From UBA5078 sp963977405 (lineage in GTDB: Bacteria > Pseudomonadota > Gammaproteobacteria > Pseudomonadales > Pseudohongiellaceae), in NCBI GenBank assembly GCA_963977405.1, contig CAXBOY010000004.1, positions 1 to 64,000 on the forward strand: a stretch of 64,000 nucleotides of DNA, given 5' to 3'. The notes beneath the pieces were generated by a model. That model saw only the letters and a program-made list of their open reading frames with translations. It was not told where the DNA came from and did no database searches. Numbering within the stretch: the stretch's first letter is position 1; each line of letters begins with the position of its first letter. Shown here in pieces: positions 53,876-63,486 of this stretch. A program made the position numbers and the translations under genes.

Positions 53876-54847
53876 TTATTGATCGTATGACTCGAGCGTG
53901 AATATCCAATTACTCGCATCACTTAGCACCAACACCACATTGTTAATGACCGAAATATTGCCATTCATGTTGAGCTCTAATCTAGGAATACGCAGCCTGT
54001 TGTCGGTATCTGAGAATGTAGCGCGCTCATCCGGCTTATTGCCAAGGCGCACTAGACTATCGCCATTCAATCGAAATTTAACCTCGGGCTGATCCTCTAC
54101 GAGCGACAGGTTAAGACTATAAGCACCAAGTGTTTCTCCACCATCGACCGTCGTAATGAGCAGCCCCGAACTCGCTTCATAGACACTCAAAGCGGAGCTA
54201 TATCGCTGCACGACCTCGGCATTCATCGTGACAAAATTAGCGGCTGTGATGTTCGTTACAAAGTCCTGAACATTGTGTAGAGGCAATTTGGCAAATGTCG
54301 AATTCGCTTGAGGAGCAGGGTCATAGGTATTGAGCTCATTGATTGTATCTAGAACGGTCATACCATCGCCGAGCACACGACCAAACACCGTAAAGCCGCC
54401 ATTTTGGGCATCCAAATTCTCTGAATTATCGCCTATATTTACGAACCACTGGCTAGTTGCACTATCAGGATCAGTGCCAATTTTTGCCATCGCCACTGTA
54501 CCGCGCACGTTCGATTCTTGGAACTCGTTGACGATTGGCGAACTCGTTGGGATCTCGATAGGCCCTTCGAAAGGCACAAAGCGAAATCCACCGCCCTGCA
54601 GAACAAAGTCTTTTTCCAAGCGGTGGAAGAAGCTACCGTTATAAGCCCCACTATTCACATAACTAAGAAAGTTTTGCACCGTCACGGGTGTTACAGTATC
54701 GAATAGTTCGATAGAGAAATCGCCGAAAGTAGTACTAATGCGGACGATAGTATTAGCTTGCGCACTTACGCTAATGGCTAGCAATAGCGCTAGGCTTAGC
54801 CCAATCCTGCGCAATAGAATGCGAGCAGCGTTCTGTATTCTTAACAT
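53876..54847 (-). CDS. Secreted cyclophilin-type peptidyl-prolyl isomerase with extra C-terminal domain, copy 1
   Basis: 323 aa. Signal peptide (cleavage near SAQA|NT), then the cyclophilin domain (about residues 30-200): NTIVRISTTFGDFSIELFDTVTPVTVQNFLSYVN, SFFHRLEKDFVLQGGGFRF and NIGDNSENLDAQNGGFTVFGRV. A beta-rich C-terminal domain of about 110 residues (from VVQRYSSALSVY to ESYDQ) is not one I recognise. It is a clear tandem paralogue of the next gene, which has the same layout and length. AGGAG precedes the ATG. Periplasmic or secreted folding aid. Confidence 0.85.
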   Translation of the reverse strand: MLRIQNAARILLRRIGLSLALLLAISVSAQANTIVRISTTFGDFSIELFDTVTPVTVQNFLSYVNSGAYNGSFFHRLEKDFVLQGGGFRFVPFEGPIEIPTSSPIVNEFQESNVRGTVAMAKIGTDPDSATSQWFVNIGDNSENLDAQNGGFTVFGRVLGDGMTVLDTINELNTYDPAPQANSTFAKLPLHNVQDFVTNITAANFVTMNAEVVQRYSSALSVYEASSGLLITTVDGGETLGAYSLNLSLVEDQPEVKFRLNGDSLVRLGNKPDERATFSDTDNRLRIPRLELNMNGNISVINNVVLVLSDASNWIFTLESYDQ

Positions 54848-54917
54848 CTAAACTCCTAAATACATTAATTCTAATTGACCAACTGTACAATTACGCCAGA
54901 GGAGACAAAACCGCCCT

Positions 54918-55877
54918 CTATTGATCGTAAGACTTAAGAGTGAAAGTCCAGCTGTCCGCATCGTCTAGTTGCAATAAAACATTGCTAATAACTGATACGT
55001 CCCCGTTCATATTGAGCTCCAAACTGGGCACAATTAACTGATTGTTAGCACTCAAAAATTGCGCCCCTCCAATCGGATTAATTGCGAGCAGCACCATACT
55101 GTCAGGATTCAATCGGAACTTAATGCTTGGCTGCTCTTCGATGAGCGAAAGGTTCAAGCTGTACCGACCGATTGCCTCTCCTCCATCCACTGTTAAAGTC
55201 AACAAACCAGAGGTGGATTCGAATACATTCAATGCGGAACTATAGCGTTGTACAACTTCCATATTCATGTTGACAAGATTTGCGGCTGTAACAGTAGAAG
55301 ACGATCCGAGATTGTAAAGTGGCAGCGAATTCTGTTGCGTACCCGTGAGGTTGTACACATTTAAGGCATTGATCCTATCTAATACGGTCATGCCGTCACC
55401 TAGCACTCTTCCGAACACCGTAAAACCACCATTCTGTGCGTCCAAGTTAGCGGAATTATCAGTAAGGTTAACAAACCACTGACTTGTAGCACTACCTGGG
55501 TTGCCAGCAACTTTCGCCATGGCTACGGTCCCGCGCAAATTCGATTCTCTGAATTCATTCACTATGGGTGGGTCTGTAGGGATTGCGGCAATTCCACTGG
55601 GCGTGACAAACCGATAGGCACCGCCTTGCAGCACAAAATTTCTCTCCAAGCGGTGAAAATAACTGCCGTTGTAAGCACCGCGGTTAACGTAGTTGAGGAA
55701 ATTTTGCACCGTTACAGGTGTGGCAGTATCGAATAACTCCAAGGAAAAATCGCCAAATGTGGTACTAACACGAACGATAGTATTGGCTTGAGCGCTTACA
55801 CTCATAGCGAGCAAAAGCACTAGGCATTGCGCAGCACTTAGCAAAATGGTGCGCGCTGTTTTATATAGTCCATCCAT
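54918..55877 (-). CDS. Secreted cyclophilin-type peptidyl-prolyl isomerase with extra C-terminal domain, copy 2
   Basis: 319 aa, same architecture as the preceding gene: signal peptide, cyclophilin domain (SFFHRL becomes SYFHRL; LTDNSANLDAQNGGFTVFGRVLGDGM) and the unrecognised C-terminal domain ending KSYDQ. GGGAG lies five bases before the ATG at 55877, which is preferred over a TTG four codons upstream. The pair is 70 bp apart and nearly collinear, a recent-looking tandem duplication that has diverged in protein sequence. Confidence 0.85.
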   Translation of the reverse strand: MDGLYKTARTILLSAAQCLVLLLAMSVSAQANTIVRVSTTFGDFSLELFDTATPVTVQNFLNYVNRGAYNGSYFHRLERNFVLQGGAYRFVTPSGIAAIPTDPPIVNEFRESNLRGTVAMAKVAGNPGSATSQWFVNLTDNSANLDAQNGGFTVFGRVLGDGMTVLDRINALNVYNLTGTQQNSLPLYNLGSSSTVTAANLVNMNMEVVQRYSSALNVFESTSGLLTLTVDGGEAIGRYSLNLSLIEEQPSIKFRLNPDSMVLLAINPIGGAQFLSANNQLIVPSLELNMNGDVSVISNVLLQLDDADSWTFTLKSYDQ

Positions 55878-55957
55878 GTTTACTCCCAAATATATTGCTA
55901 CCCGCAGACCGAATGCCTAGCTCCATCGGAACTATCGTACGAGCGGTCATTACGAGT

Positions 55958-56920
55958 TTATATTTCTTCGCCTTTAGCTTGTTTGTCTGCGTGATAGGAG
56001 GAGCGCACCAGGGGCCCACTAGCAACATGGGTAAAGCCCAGTGCCTCTCCGTACACCCTTAGCTCTTCGAACTCATCGGGATGCACGAATCGACTCACTG
56101 CTAGGTGGTTTCGGCTCGGCTGAAGATACTGCCCCAAGGTCACCATATCGACATTGTGAGCCTTCAGGTCGCGCATAACCTCCATAACCTCTTCTTTCGT
56201 TTCACCTAAGCCTAACATCAGGCCAGACTTACTCATGACGGATGGGACCCTTTCTTTGTAGCGGCGCAGCAACTCCAGGGACCATTTATAATCCGCCCCC
56301 GGGCGAGCTTGGCGATAGAGTCGCGGCACCGTCTCGAGATTGTGATTGAACACGTGCGGAGGGGTCTTCTCGAGTATATCCAGCGCGATCTCCATGCGTC
56401 CGCGGAAGTCTGGCACTAGCACTTCGATCTGAATCTCGGGACTAAGGCGTCTAACCTCACTAATACAATTGGCAAAATGTTGAGCGCCACTGTCTTTCAA
56501 GTCATCACGATCCACCGAAGTGATCACCACATAGCGCAGCTCCATCTCGGCTATGGCTTCGGCCAATTCGCGCGGCTCATCTTCGTAGAGTGGCTTAGGC
56601 TTACCATGCGCGACATCGCAGAAGGGACAACGGCGCGTGCATATCTCACCCATGATCATGAAGGTAGCGGTTCCATTGCTGAAACACTCGCCCAAATTAG
56701 GACAAGAGGCTTCCTCACATACCGAGGCCAGTTTGTGTTCGCGAAGCTTCTCTTTAATGCTATTGATCTTCGGTGAAGCCGGGATTTTCACGCGGATCCA
56801 GTCCGGCTTCTTCAGCAGGTCTACCGTTGGAATGACCTTCACGGGTATGCGCGCAACTTTCTGCGCTCCGCGAAGCTTCTCGCCTTCTATCAATACATTG
56901 CGTCTTGGTTGATCGGGCAT
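55958..56920 (-). CDS. lipA: LipA, lipoyl synthase
   Basis: Radical SAM enzyme that inserts two sulfurs into octanoyl groups on lipoyl domains. Two Fe-S motifs: the auxiliary cluster CEEASCPNLGEC and the radical SAM CTRRCPFCDVAHG. GLMLGLGETKEEVMEVM follows. 320 aa. It lies downstream of lipB with 27 bp between. Confidence 0.96.
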   Translation of the reverse strand: MPDQPRRNVLIEGEKLRGAQKVARIPVKVIPTVDLLKKPDWIRVKIPASPKINSIKEKLREHKLASVCEEASCPNLGECFSNGTATFMIMGEICTRRCPFCDVAHGKPKPLYEDEPRELAEAIAEMELRYVVITSVDRDDLKDSGAQHFANCISEVRRLSPEIQIEVLVPDFRGRMEIALDILEKTPPHVFNHNLETVPRLYRQARPGADYKWSLELLRRYKERVPSVMSKSGLMLGLGETKEEVMEVMRDLKAHNVDMVTLGQYLQPSRNHLAVSRFVHPDEFEELRVYGEALGFTHVASGPLVRSSYHADKQAKGEEI

Positions 56921-56947
56921 AATGTCTCTATTTACCTTTGCTATTCA

Positions 56948-57727
56948 CTATAGTGTCTCGCGAATCTCTACAAACTCGCTATATCCTAGCCTCTTGTGCA
57001 GCACCTGCACTAAGCGCTGTGCCGCTTCCGTCATTAAGGCGTCACGGTGTAGAGGAGTGTCGATCTGATCGCGCAACTGCGTGACCTCTAAACCTGCGTA
57101 TCCACAAGGATTAATCCGAGCGAAAGGGGTCAAATCCATATCGATATTGAAACTTAGCCCGTGGTAAGAGCATCCCTGTCGTATGCGTAAGCCAAGAGCG
57201 GCGATTTTAGCACCATTTACATAGACGCCGGGAGCCTTTCTCTGACTCTGCGCATGCACCCCGTAGGCCGCGAGGACATCGATAACACTAAGTTCCAACT
57301 GCTCTACCAATTCCCTCACACCGATCGCGCTACGCCGTACATCGACCAAAATATAGACAACGAGCTGGCCTGGCCCGTGATAAGTCACTTGGCCCCCACG
57401 ATCGATCTGCACAACAGGGATTTGCCCAGGGAGCAGCACATGCTCCGCCTTACCCGCCTGGCCTTGGGTAAAGACGCTCTTATGAGAGAGTAACCAAATC
57501 TCGTCTGGGGTCTGCTCAGTGCGCGCCGCTGTGAAATTGCGCATCGACTCCCAAACCGGCACATAATCCAGCTCAGACCAAACAGCGCTAGCTAGATGAG
57601 CCCCAAATTCCGAGCCCAAGTGGCGAACCTGCAAGGGGTAAGACATTCTTCGCGGGAAGGCTTCCGAGGGAGCCGGATAAAGAGCTTGTTTAAGCCTCTG
57701 CTGAGGAGCGCTGTCGGGCGAACTCAT
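56948..57727 (-). CDS. lipB: LipB, octanoyltransferase
   Basis: Transfers octanoate from acyl-carrier protein to lipoyl domains. Motifs RGGQVTYHGPGQLVVYILVDVRR, the catalytic lysine in NGAKIAALGLRI, and the cysteine in PCGYAGLE. 259 aa, with 27 residues before MSYPLQ. The ATG overlaps the ybeD stop (ATGA), which supports the longer start. lipA follows. Confidence 0.95.
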   Translation of the reverse strand: MSSPDSAPQQRLKQALYPAPSEAFPRRMSYPLQVRHLGSEFGAHLASAVWSELDYVPVWESMRNFTAARTEQTPDEIWLLSHKSVFTQGQAGKAEHVLLPGQIPVVQIDRGGQVTYHGPGQLVVYILVDVRRSAIGVRELVEQLELSVIDVLAAYGVHAQSQRKAPGVYVNGAKIAALGLRIRQGCSYHGLSFNIDMDLTPFARINPCGYAGLEVTQLRDQIDTPLHRDALMTEAAQRLVQVLHKRLGYSEFVEIRETL

Positions 57728-57993
57728 AACACCATCTTGACGCTGGAATGCGCCTTAAGGTCCTCAAACAATACGCTCAACTGATCGATGCCTGTTGCTT
57801 CAATAGTGACGGTTATTGCTAAGTAATTTCCATTGTTGCTTGGGCGCACCTTTACATGTTCTTCACCTACTTCAGGCGCGTGTCGCTGCACAAGAGCGAG
57901 AACATCTTGTTGAAAATCAGCGCTCGCCAGCCCCATCACCTTAATCGGATATGCGCAAGGGAACTCTATCTTGGGCATTTTAACATCGCTCAT
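57724..57993 (-). CDS. ybeD: YbeD (DUF493) protein
   Basis: Small ACT-like (DUF493) protein of 89 aa, conserved next to lipB. IEFPCAYPIKVMGLAS and YLAITVTIEATGIDQLSVLFEDLKAHSSVKMVL are characteristic. Function unproven; its location suggests a regulator of lipoate assembly or of the neighbouring PBP5. It is coupled to lipB by the overlapping ATGA. Confidence 0.93.
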   Translation of the reverse strand: MSDVKMPKIEFPCAYPIKVMGLASADFQQDVLALVQRHAPEVGEEHVKVRPSNNGNYLAITVTIEATGIDQLSVLFEDLKAHSSVKMVL

Positions 57994-58004
57994 AAAGGCG
58001 CCGT

Positions 58005-59240
58005 TTAACTAAATAGGTTGGTGAAAAACATCGTTAAGAAATCGATGAAACGCTTTAAAAATCCAGCGCGTTCAACAGCTTGTAACGCTGCCACGTTGCC
58101 CTCGTAGATAATCTCATCGCCAAGGCTGATTTGCACAGTGCCTAGAACTTGTCCTAGCTCGATAGGCGCGGTGATGGTTTCGTCGATATTCAATGTCGCT
58201 TGCAACGAACCGCTTTGGCCACGGGGTATTGTGGCGACCACTTCCTCGGTCATGCCTAGTTCCACCGAGTTCTCTTTACCAGACCACACCTTGCTGCTGC
58301 TTAATAAGTCGCCTGCATCATAAAGCTTGCTGGTCTCGAAATAGCGAAAGCCATAGGTCATCAATTTCTGACTCTCTGTGGCACGGGCATCTTCGCTTGC
58401 CGTCCCCATAACTACGGAGATCAGGCGCATACCATCGCGCTCTCCAGAGGCGACTAGGCAATAACCCGCCGCTGTGGTCCAGCCAGTCTTCATGCCGTCG
58501 ATATTGCGGTCACGGAATAGCAAGGTGTTGCGATTAGGCTGACGAATGCCGTTGTAGGTGAACTCACGCTCCGCGTATATCGAGTAGTGAGCAGGATGTT
58601 CGAGAATCGTCGCACGCGCCAAGGTTGACAGATCTCGAGCAGACATAATGTTGTATCGCTCTTCTGTGTCCAAACCACTCGAGTTCATGAAGAAGGTATT
58701 CGACATCCCCAAGCGCTGGGCATGCTGGTTCATCATGTCCGCAAAAGCGTCCTCGCTTCCAGCAATATGCTCGGCCATGGCAACACTGGCATCGTTGCCA
58801 GATTGAATGATGATGCCACGCAGCAAGTCTTCTACGCGGACGTTGCTGTTGACGTCGACAAACATCTTGGAACCCTGAGTCCGCCACGCTTTCTCGCTGA
58901 TATGAACTTCATCGTCCAAGCTCATATTGCCATTGTCGATCTCGACCTCGGCAATATAGGCAGTCATGATTTTGGTAAGACTGGCCGGTGGAAGTTGCAC
59001 ATCGGAATTCTCTTCCACAATGACCTTGCCCGTTACCGCATCGAGCAGGATATAACTACTAGCGGCGATCTGTGGCGGACGTGGAATAATCGCCTCTGTG
59101 GCAGGAACTTGCGCGATGCTCTGAGCACTAACAAGCAATGTGGAAACGAGGGCGACCGCCGTCAATAAGGGTGAACTCGCCTGTCGCACTCGCGACCCGA
59201 GTGTCTGCGAACCTGTTATCGGACATCCAGTCATTGCCAT
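58005..59240 (-). CDS. dacC: D-alanyl-D-alanine carboxypeptidase (PBP5/PBP6 type)
   Basis: Low-molecular-weight penicillin-binding protein that trims the pentapeptide. Motifs SLTK (about residue 87), SGN (in IQSGNDAS) and KTG (MKTGWTTAAGYC). Signal peptide at the N-terminus and a C-terminal amphipathic helix (RFIDFLTMFFTNLF) that anchors to the inner membrane. The frame begins seven codons upstream, but the ATG at 59240 has AGGAG six bases before it (411 aa). Gene name follows the Pseudomonas locus (dacC); dacA is an equally good name. Confidence 0.93.
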   Translation of the reverse strand: MAMTGCPITGSQTLGSRVRQASSPLLTAVALVSTLLVSAQSIAQVPATEAIIPRPPQIAASSYILLDAVTGKVIVEENSDVQLPPASLTKIMTAYIAEVEIDNGNMSLDDEVHISEKAWRTQGSKMFVDVNSNVRVEDLLRGIIIQSGNDASVAMAEHIAGSEDAFADMMNQHAQRLGMSNTFFMNSSGLDTEERYNIMSARDLSTLARATILEHPAHYSIYAEREFTYNGIRQPNRNTLLFRDRNIDGMKTGWTTAAGYCLVASGERDGMRLISVVMGTASEDARATESQKLMTYGFRYFETSKLYDAGDLLSSSKVWSGKENSVELGMTEEVVATIPRGQSGSLQATLNIDETITAPIELGQVLGTVQISLGDEIIYEGNVAALQAVERAGFLKRFIDFLTMFFTNLFS

Positions 59241-59315
59241 CACTTTCTCCTGCATCTTCACTCGTTTAGTCCCTCGAATTAGCTTGTTTACTGCGGCGTT
59301 AATGCCATTATCTTA

Positions 59316-60215
59316 TCATTCGCGAACAGTGTACGGTCTTCCCAAATCAGCGGCAACAACACTATCGGTAATGCGGCCAATCTCGTCAGCGTTAGGTATC
59401 GGCCCAACCCGTACACGGTGGATCAATTCGCGCTCTTCCCCTATTTCAACAGACCGGATAAATACCGGTCTTGATGTCATTTTCTGTAATTGCACAGACA
59501 ACTGCTGCGCTGCCTGAAAATCTGAGAATGCCCCAACCTGTAAAATAGTGCCTTCAGCCGACTGGGGAGCCAACAGAACTGGGCTAGGGGGTGGCGAGTT
59601 CTCTCTAGTAGCCGCTATTGTGGGGACGATTGCCTCTACTTCCACCATTGCTGTGCCTTTATTATCAAATCCCAACATATGGGCAGCGGCAAAAGAGAGG
59701 TCGATGATGCGTTCACTATGAAATGGTCCGCGATCGTTGACGCGCACCACTATGCTGCGATTATTCTCCAAATTTGTCACCCGCAGGAATCCGGGAATTG
59801 GCATGCTCTTATGGGCGGCGGAGAGTTGAAACATGTCATAGATCTCTCCATTGGAGGTCTTATGACCATGAAATTTCTCGCCATACCAAGAGGCAAAGCC
59901 ACGCTCACTATAGCCCTGCTCGGATTGCATCACCCGATAAGTCTTACCGTTAACCGTATAGGGGCTTTTATTGCCTGCAAGAGTGCGCGGTTCCAACATA
60001 GGGATTACCTCGCGGACCAGAGCGAGGTCGAGCGACTGAGATGGCCCCCTATCTTGCTGAATATTGTAACGACTAGCCTGATAGGCATCAGATGCCGACA
60101 TAGGCGCTGTAGCAGAGGACGAAGGCGTACTGGAAGGAGAACTGCCACATGCAGCTAGTAGCGTGACAATGGCCGAGATGGTGGTGCTTTTGAGAATTCG
60201 CGACTCGATCAACAC
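59316..60215 (-). CDS. rlpA: RlpA, septal-ring lytic transglycosylase lipoprotein
   Basis: Lipoprotein with a double-psi beta-barrel and a C-terminal SPOR domain; in Pseudomonas it cleaves naked glycan strands at septa. GTG start at 60215 with GGGAG nine bases upstream; lipobox LLAACGSS. RlpA core: GYSERGFASWYGEKFHGHKTSNGEIYDM, then VVRVNDRGPFHSERIIDLSFAAA. SPOR domain from about 215 to the end (GTILQVGAFSDFQAAQQLSVQL). 299 aa. In Pseudomonas a lytic transglycosylase gene separates it from rodA; here it does not. Confidence 0.92.
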   Translation of the reverse strand: MLIESRILKSTTISAIVTLLAACGSSPSSTPSSSATAPMSASDAYQASRYNIQQDRGPSQSLDLALVREVIPMLEPRTLAGNKSPYTVNGKTYRVMQSEQGYSERGFASWYGEKFHGHKTSNGEIYDMFQLSAAHKSMPIPGFLRVTNLENNRSIVVRVNDRGPFHSERIIDLSFAAAHMLGFDNKGTAMVEVEAIVPTIAATRENSPPPSPVLLAPQSAEGTILQVGAFSDFQAAQQLSVQLQKMTSRPVFIRSVEIGEERELIHRVRVGPIPNADEIGRITDSVVAADLGRPYTVRE

Positions 60216-60263
60216 TCAAAAATCTCCCTAAAATTTAGAATATTCGGCATTATAATCAATATG

Positions 60264-61415
60264 TTATCGAGGTAATACACGTTTATGCGTATGAATAGAC
60301 ATTAATATCCCAAAACCGATTAGCAGAGTCACTATGGAAGTTCCCCCCTTACTAACTAACGGCAGTGGTAGCCCTACCACGGGCATCAACCCTGACACCA
60401 TGGCCATATTGACGAAGGCATAAAAGAAGAAGGTCAAAATGATGCTACCCGCTAATAAACGGCTGAAGGTATCTTGCGCGGTCAAGGCGATATAGAAACC
60501 GCGGGCCAGCACAGCGAGATAGAGTCCGATTAGAATCAATACCCCTAATAGACCAAACTCTTCGGCAAGCACGGCGAGAATAAAATCGGTGTTGCTCTCT
60601 GGAATGAAGTCCAATTGAGACTGGGCGCCATTCAGCCACCCCTTGCCTTGCACCCCTCCCGAGCCAATCGCGATCTGCGATTGAATGATGTTATAACCTG
60701 CCCCAGTGGGATCGCGATAAGGATCGAAGAAGGTGAGGATACGGTTCTTTTGGTGAGCTTGCGCGAGAAAGATGTACCAAGCCGGCGATGCCATGATGAC
60801 CAAGGTTGCGCAAAAAATTACGATGCGCCAGCTAATGCCTGCTAGCAATATTGCGAAGACTCCAGACATCGCTACCATCAGTGCGGTGCCCGTATCGTTC
60901 TGCATTAAGATCAGCATCGTTGGAAGCAGAATGATTAATCCGCATACGAGTAAGTCCCGAAAGCGTGGAGGCAAGGAGCGCGACGACATATACCAAGCTA
61001 ACATCATTGGAACTAGAAACTTCTCGAGCTCGGCGGGTTGAAACCTGGGCAGGCCAGGGAGGTCCAACCACGCAGTAGCACCATTTACCTCACTACCAAA
61101 TAAAAGCACGACGATGAGTACTCCAATACCACCTGCGTACATCATCGGCGCGCCGCGGCGAAAGAAATCCACTTCGAATTGAGCTACGCCAATCATAACG
61201 ATGAACGCCACCACGATGGCCGCAGCTTGACGCTCTACGTCCGTAATATTCTCGCCACTAGCGCTGAACAGCACCATTAAGCCATATACGGCGAGACAGA
61301 AAAGAGAAAGTAAAAGTGGTGCATCTAAGCATAGAGATTTGCGAATCCCCCCACGTTTTCCCGTGAGACGATAGAAATCGTTCCCTAATGATCGGCTCAT
61401 GCTTCGGCTTGCCAT
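60264..61415 (-). CDS. rodA: RodA (MrdB), SEDS peptidoglycan polymerase
   Basis: SEDS-family glycosyltransferase of the elongasome, which works with PBP2. 383 aa with about ten helices. FTW/RodA motifs: GSEVNGATAWLDLPGLPRFQPAELEKF, QNDTGTALM, ESNTDFILAVLAEEFGLLGVL, and the C-terminal VGLPLPLVSKGGTS. It begins 40 bp after mrdA and is in the same direction, so it is co-expressed with PBP2. Confidence 0.95.
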   Translation of the reverse strand: MASRSMSRSLGNDFYRLTGKRGGIRKSLCLDAPLLLSLFCLAVYGLMVLFSASGENITDVERQAAAIVVAFIVMIGVAQFEVDFFRRGAPMMYAGGIGVLIVVLLFGSEVNGATAWLDLPGLPRFQPAELEKFLVPMMLAWYMSSRSLPPRFRDLLVCGLIILLPTMLILMQNDTGTALMVAMSGVFAILLAGISWRIVIFCATLVIMASPAWYIFLAQAHQKNRILTFFDPYRDPTGAGYNIIQSQIAIGSGGVQGKGWLNGAQSQLDFIPESNTDFILAVLAEEFGLLGVLILIGLYLAVLARGFYIALTAQDTFSRLLAGSIILTFFFYAFVNMAMVSGLMPVVGLPLPLVSKGGTSIVTLLIGFGILMSIHTHKRVLPR

Positions 61416-61455
61416 CTTCAGTACTGGGCCTTGTTGCGACTAAATTAGTGGGCTG

Positions 61456-63411
61456 TTAGTGGTCGTTTTCTGCGACGACGCTGAGCTCGGGATACGTTTC
61501 GGTTTCAGGTACGAGATACGCGTCGAGCACTTCGCGGGCAACGGGGAAGGCAACAGAACCACCGCCGCCACCGTTCTCAACAAACACCGCCACCGCAATG
61601 CGTGATTTCTCCGATGCATCAAAAGCAATGAACATGGCGTGGGTGCGGAACTGTTCATCTACCTCGCCATTATCGCGATTACCGGCACTATCCACCTGAA
61701 ACTGTACCACTTGCGCAGTACCGGACTTGCCCCCCATGGGATACTCCAAGGGATGCCCGCTATCTCTCAATACCGGATAAGCAGAGCCTTCGTGACGGCG
61801 ATGCTCGGAGTCATAGGGCTTATTCACCACATCTACCATGGCGTTGCGCACTATCTCTATTTGTTCCTGAGAGGGTAATAATTGTTGCTGCGCCGCATTA
61901 TCCGGAAAGATAACGTCGGTCACCTCGCCGTCGCTGCCGATTGTGCCGCGCAACATGCGTGGCTGCCTTAACACACCATGGTTCGCGATAGCCGCCGCGG
62001 CTGCCGCCATTTGCAAAGTCGTGGCCTGGAATATGCCGTTGCCGATGCCCTCATAGGGTGTCTCTCCGGAGTACCAAATCTCCCCCCTGTTCTCCATCTT
62101 CCATTGCTCGGAGGGCACTATGCCAGCGCTAGCCTCGGGGATGTCGATTGCAGCATTAGTGCCGAAACCGAAGGTCACTAGGTAGTCATGGATCTTCTCG
62201 ATTCCCAGATTGACGGCTAGCTGATAAAAATAAGTATTGCAGGACTGATAGATAGCGCGACGCAGATCGATCGCGCCGTGACCCGACTTGTCTACCCACC
62301 ACGTCCAATCATAATAGGGTCGCGTGCGCCCCTGAAGGCGGTAATAGCCCGGGTCATAGATCTCCGTCTCAGGCGTGATGGTCTCGTTATAAAGTCCTGC
62401 TAAGCCGATAAAGGGCTTAATGGTGGAACCGGGTACCCTAGAGGCGACCGCACGATTAAATAGCGGTGTATGCCCCGAGCGATTAAGCTCCGCTAGTTGG
62501 GCGCGGCTGATACCAGTGACAAAAAGGTTAGGGTCATAGCCTGGCTTGCTCACCATGGCCAAAACACCGCCGGTAGCAGGGTCGATGGCCACTACAGCGC
62601 CACGTCGATCTCCCAATGCCCGCTCCGCTGCCATCTGCAATTTAGCATCCATATGCAGCACTATGTCGCGACCGGGAATCGGATCTGTACGGTCTAGAAC
62701 TCGCATTACCTGTCCACGATTATTTTTCTCGACAGTCTCATAGCCGACCTGACCATGCAGTAAATCTTCATAAGTCTTTTCTATACCAGTCTTGCCGATC
62801 TGGTGCGTGCCTCGATAGTTCGCGGCAGTCTCGGCAGACATCGCAGTCATCTCATCTTTGTTGATTTCAGAGACATAACCTATCGCATGGGCGGAACTCT
62901 CGGTGAATGGGTAATGGCGCACTAGTTGCGCCTCCACAGCGATGCCCGGCAGGAGATGTTGATTGACCGCAATGTTCGCGATCTCCTCCTCCGTCAGTTG
63001 ATAGCGTAGTGGCACGGAGGTATGAGGAACAGCACGGCGACTCTGGCGCGTGCGATATTGCTCGATGTCATCGTCAGAGAGATTGATGACCGAGCGCAGC
63101 AAATCAAGAGAAACATCGAGATTTTGCGCTGTCTCGCGCACTACCGTTAAGTTGAAGATCGGGCGATTATCGGCAAGTAACACACCGTTACGGTCATAGA
63201 TCAAGCCACGGTTAGGGGGCACATATTGAGAATGCAGGCGATTGCCGTCGGAGCGCGCGGCGAAGTAATCATAGCGATACACCTGAAGGTAAACCATCCA
63301 GGCAATCAAACAGCTAATTAAGAGAAATATGAAGACACCAGCGACGATCATGCGCCCATTAAAAATCAGGGTCTCACGCTCATGATCATTCAGCTTAAAT
63401 TTCTCTGCCAT
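61456..63411 (-). CDS. mrdA: MrdA, penicillin-binding protein 2
   Basis: Transpeptidase of the rod complex. 651 aa with one N-terminal helix (residues 20-42), the PBP dimerisation region, and the transpeptidase domain with S329-TIK-K332, SCN at 390-392, and K562-SGT. Family length is about 630-650 aa. AAGGAAAT precedes the ATG. rodA follows after 44 bp and rlmH precedes it. Confidence 0.96.
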   Translation of the reverse strand: MAEKFKLNDHERETLIFNGRMIVAGVFIFLLISCLIAWMVYLQVYRYDYFAARSDGNRLHSQYVPPNRGLIYDRNGVLLADNRPIFNLTVVRETAQNLDVSLDLLRSVINLSDDDIEQYRTRQSRRAVPHTSVPLRYQLTEEEIANIAVNQHLLPGIAVEAQLVRHYPFTESSAHAIGYVSEINKDEMTAMSAETAANYRGTHQIGKTGIEKTYEDLLHGQVGYETVEKNNRGQVMRVLDRTDPIPGRDIVLHMDAKLQMAAERALGDRRGAVVAIDPATGGVLAMVSKPGYDPNLFVTGISRAQLAELNRSGHTPLFNRAVASRVPGSTIKPFIGLAGLYNETITPETEIYDPGYYRLQGRTRPYYDWTWWVDKSGHGAIDLRRAIYQSCNTYFYQLAVNLGIEKIHDYLVTFGFGTNAAIDIPEASAGIVPSEQWKMENRGEIWYSGETPYEGIGNGIFQATTLQMAAAAAAIANHGVLRQPRMLRGTIGSDGEVTDVIFPDNAAQQQLLPSQEQIEIVRNAMVDVVNKPYDSEHRRHEGSAYPVLRDSGHPLEYPMGGKSGTAQVVQFQVDSAGNRDNGEVDEQFRTHAMFIAFDASEKSRIAVAVFVENGGGGGSVAFPVAREVLDAYLVPETETYPELSVVAENDH

Positions 63412-63486
63412 ATTTCCTTCTCTTTGCTGATGAACTCTTCAGGGAAGTTCCCCCTTATATGACCGTCACATTGCCAAATAGTTTTA

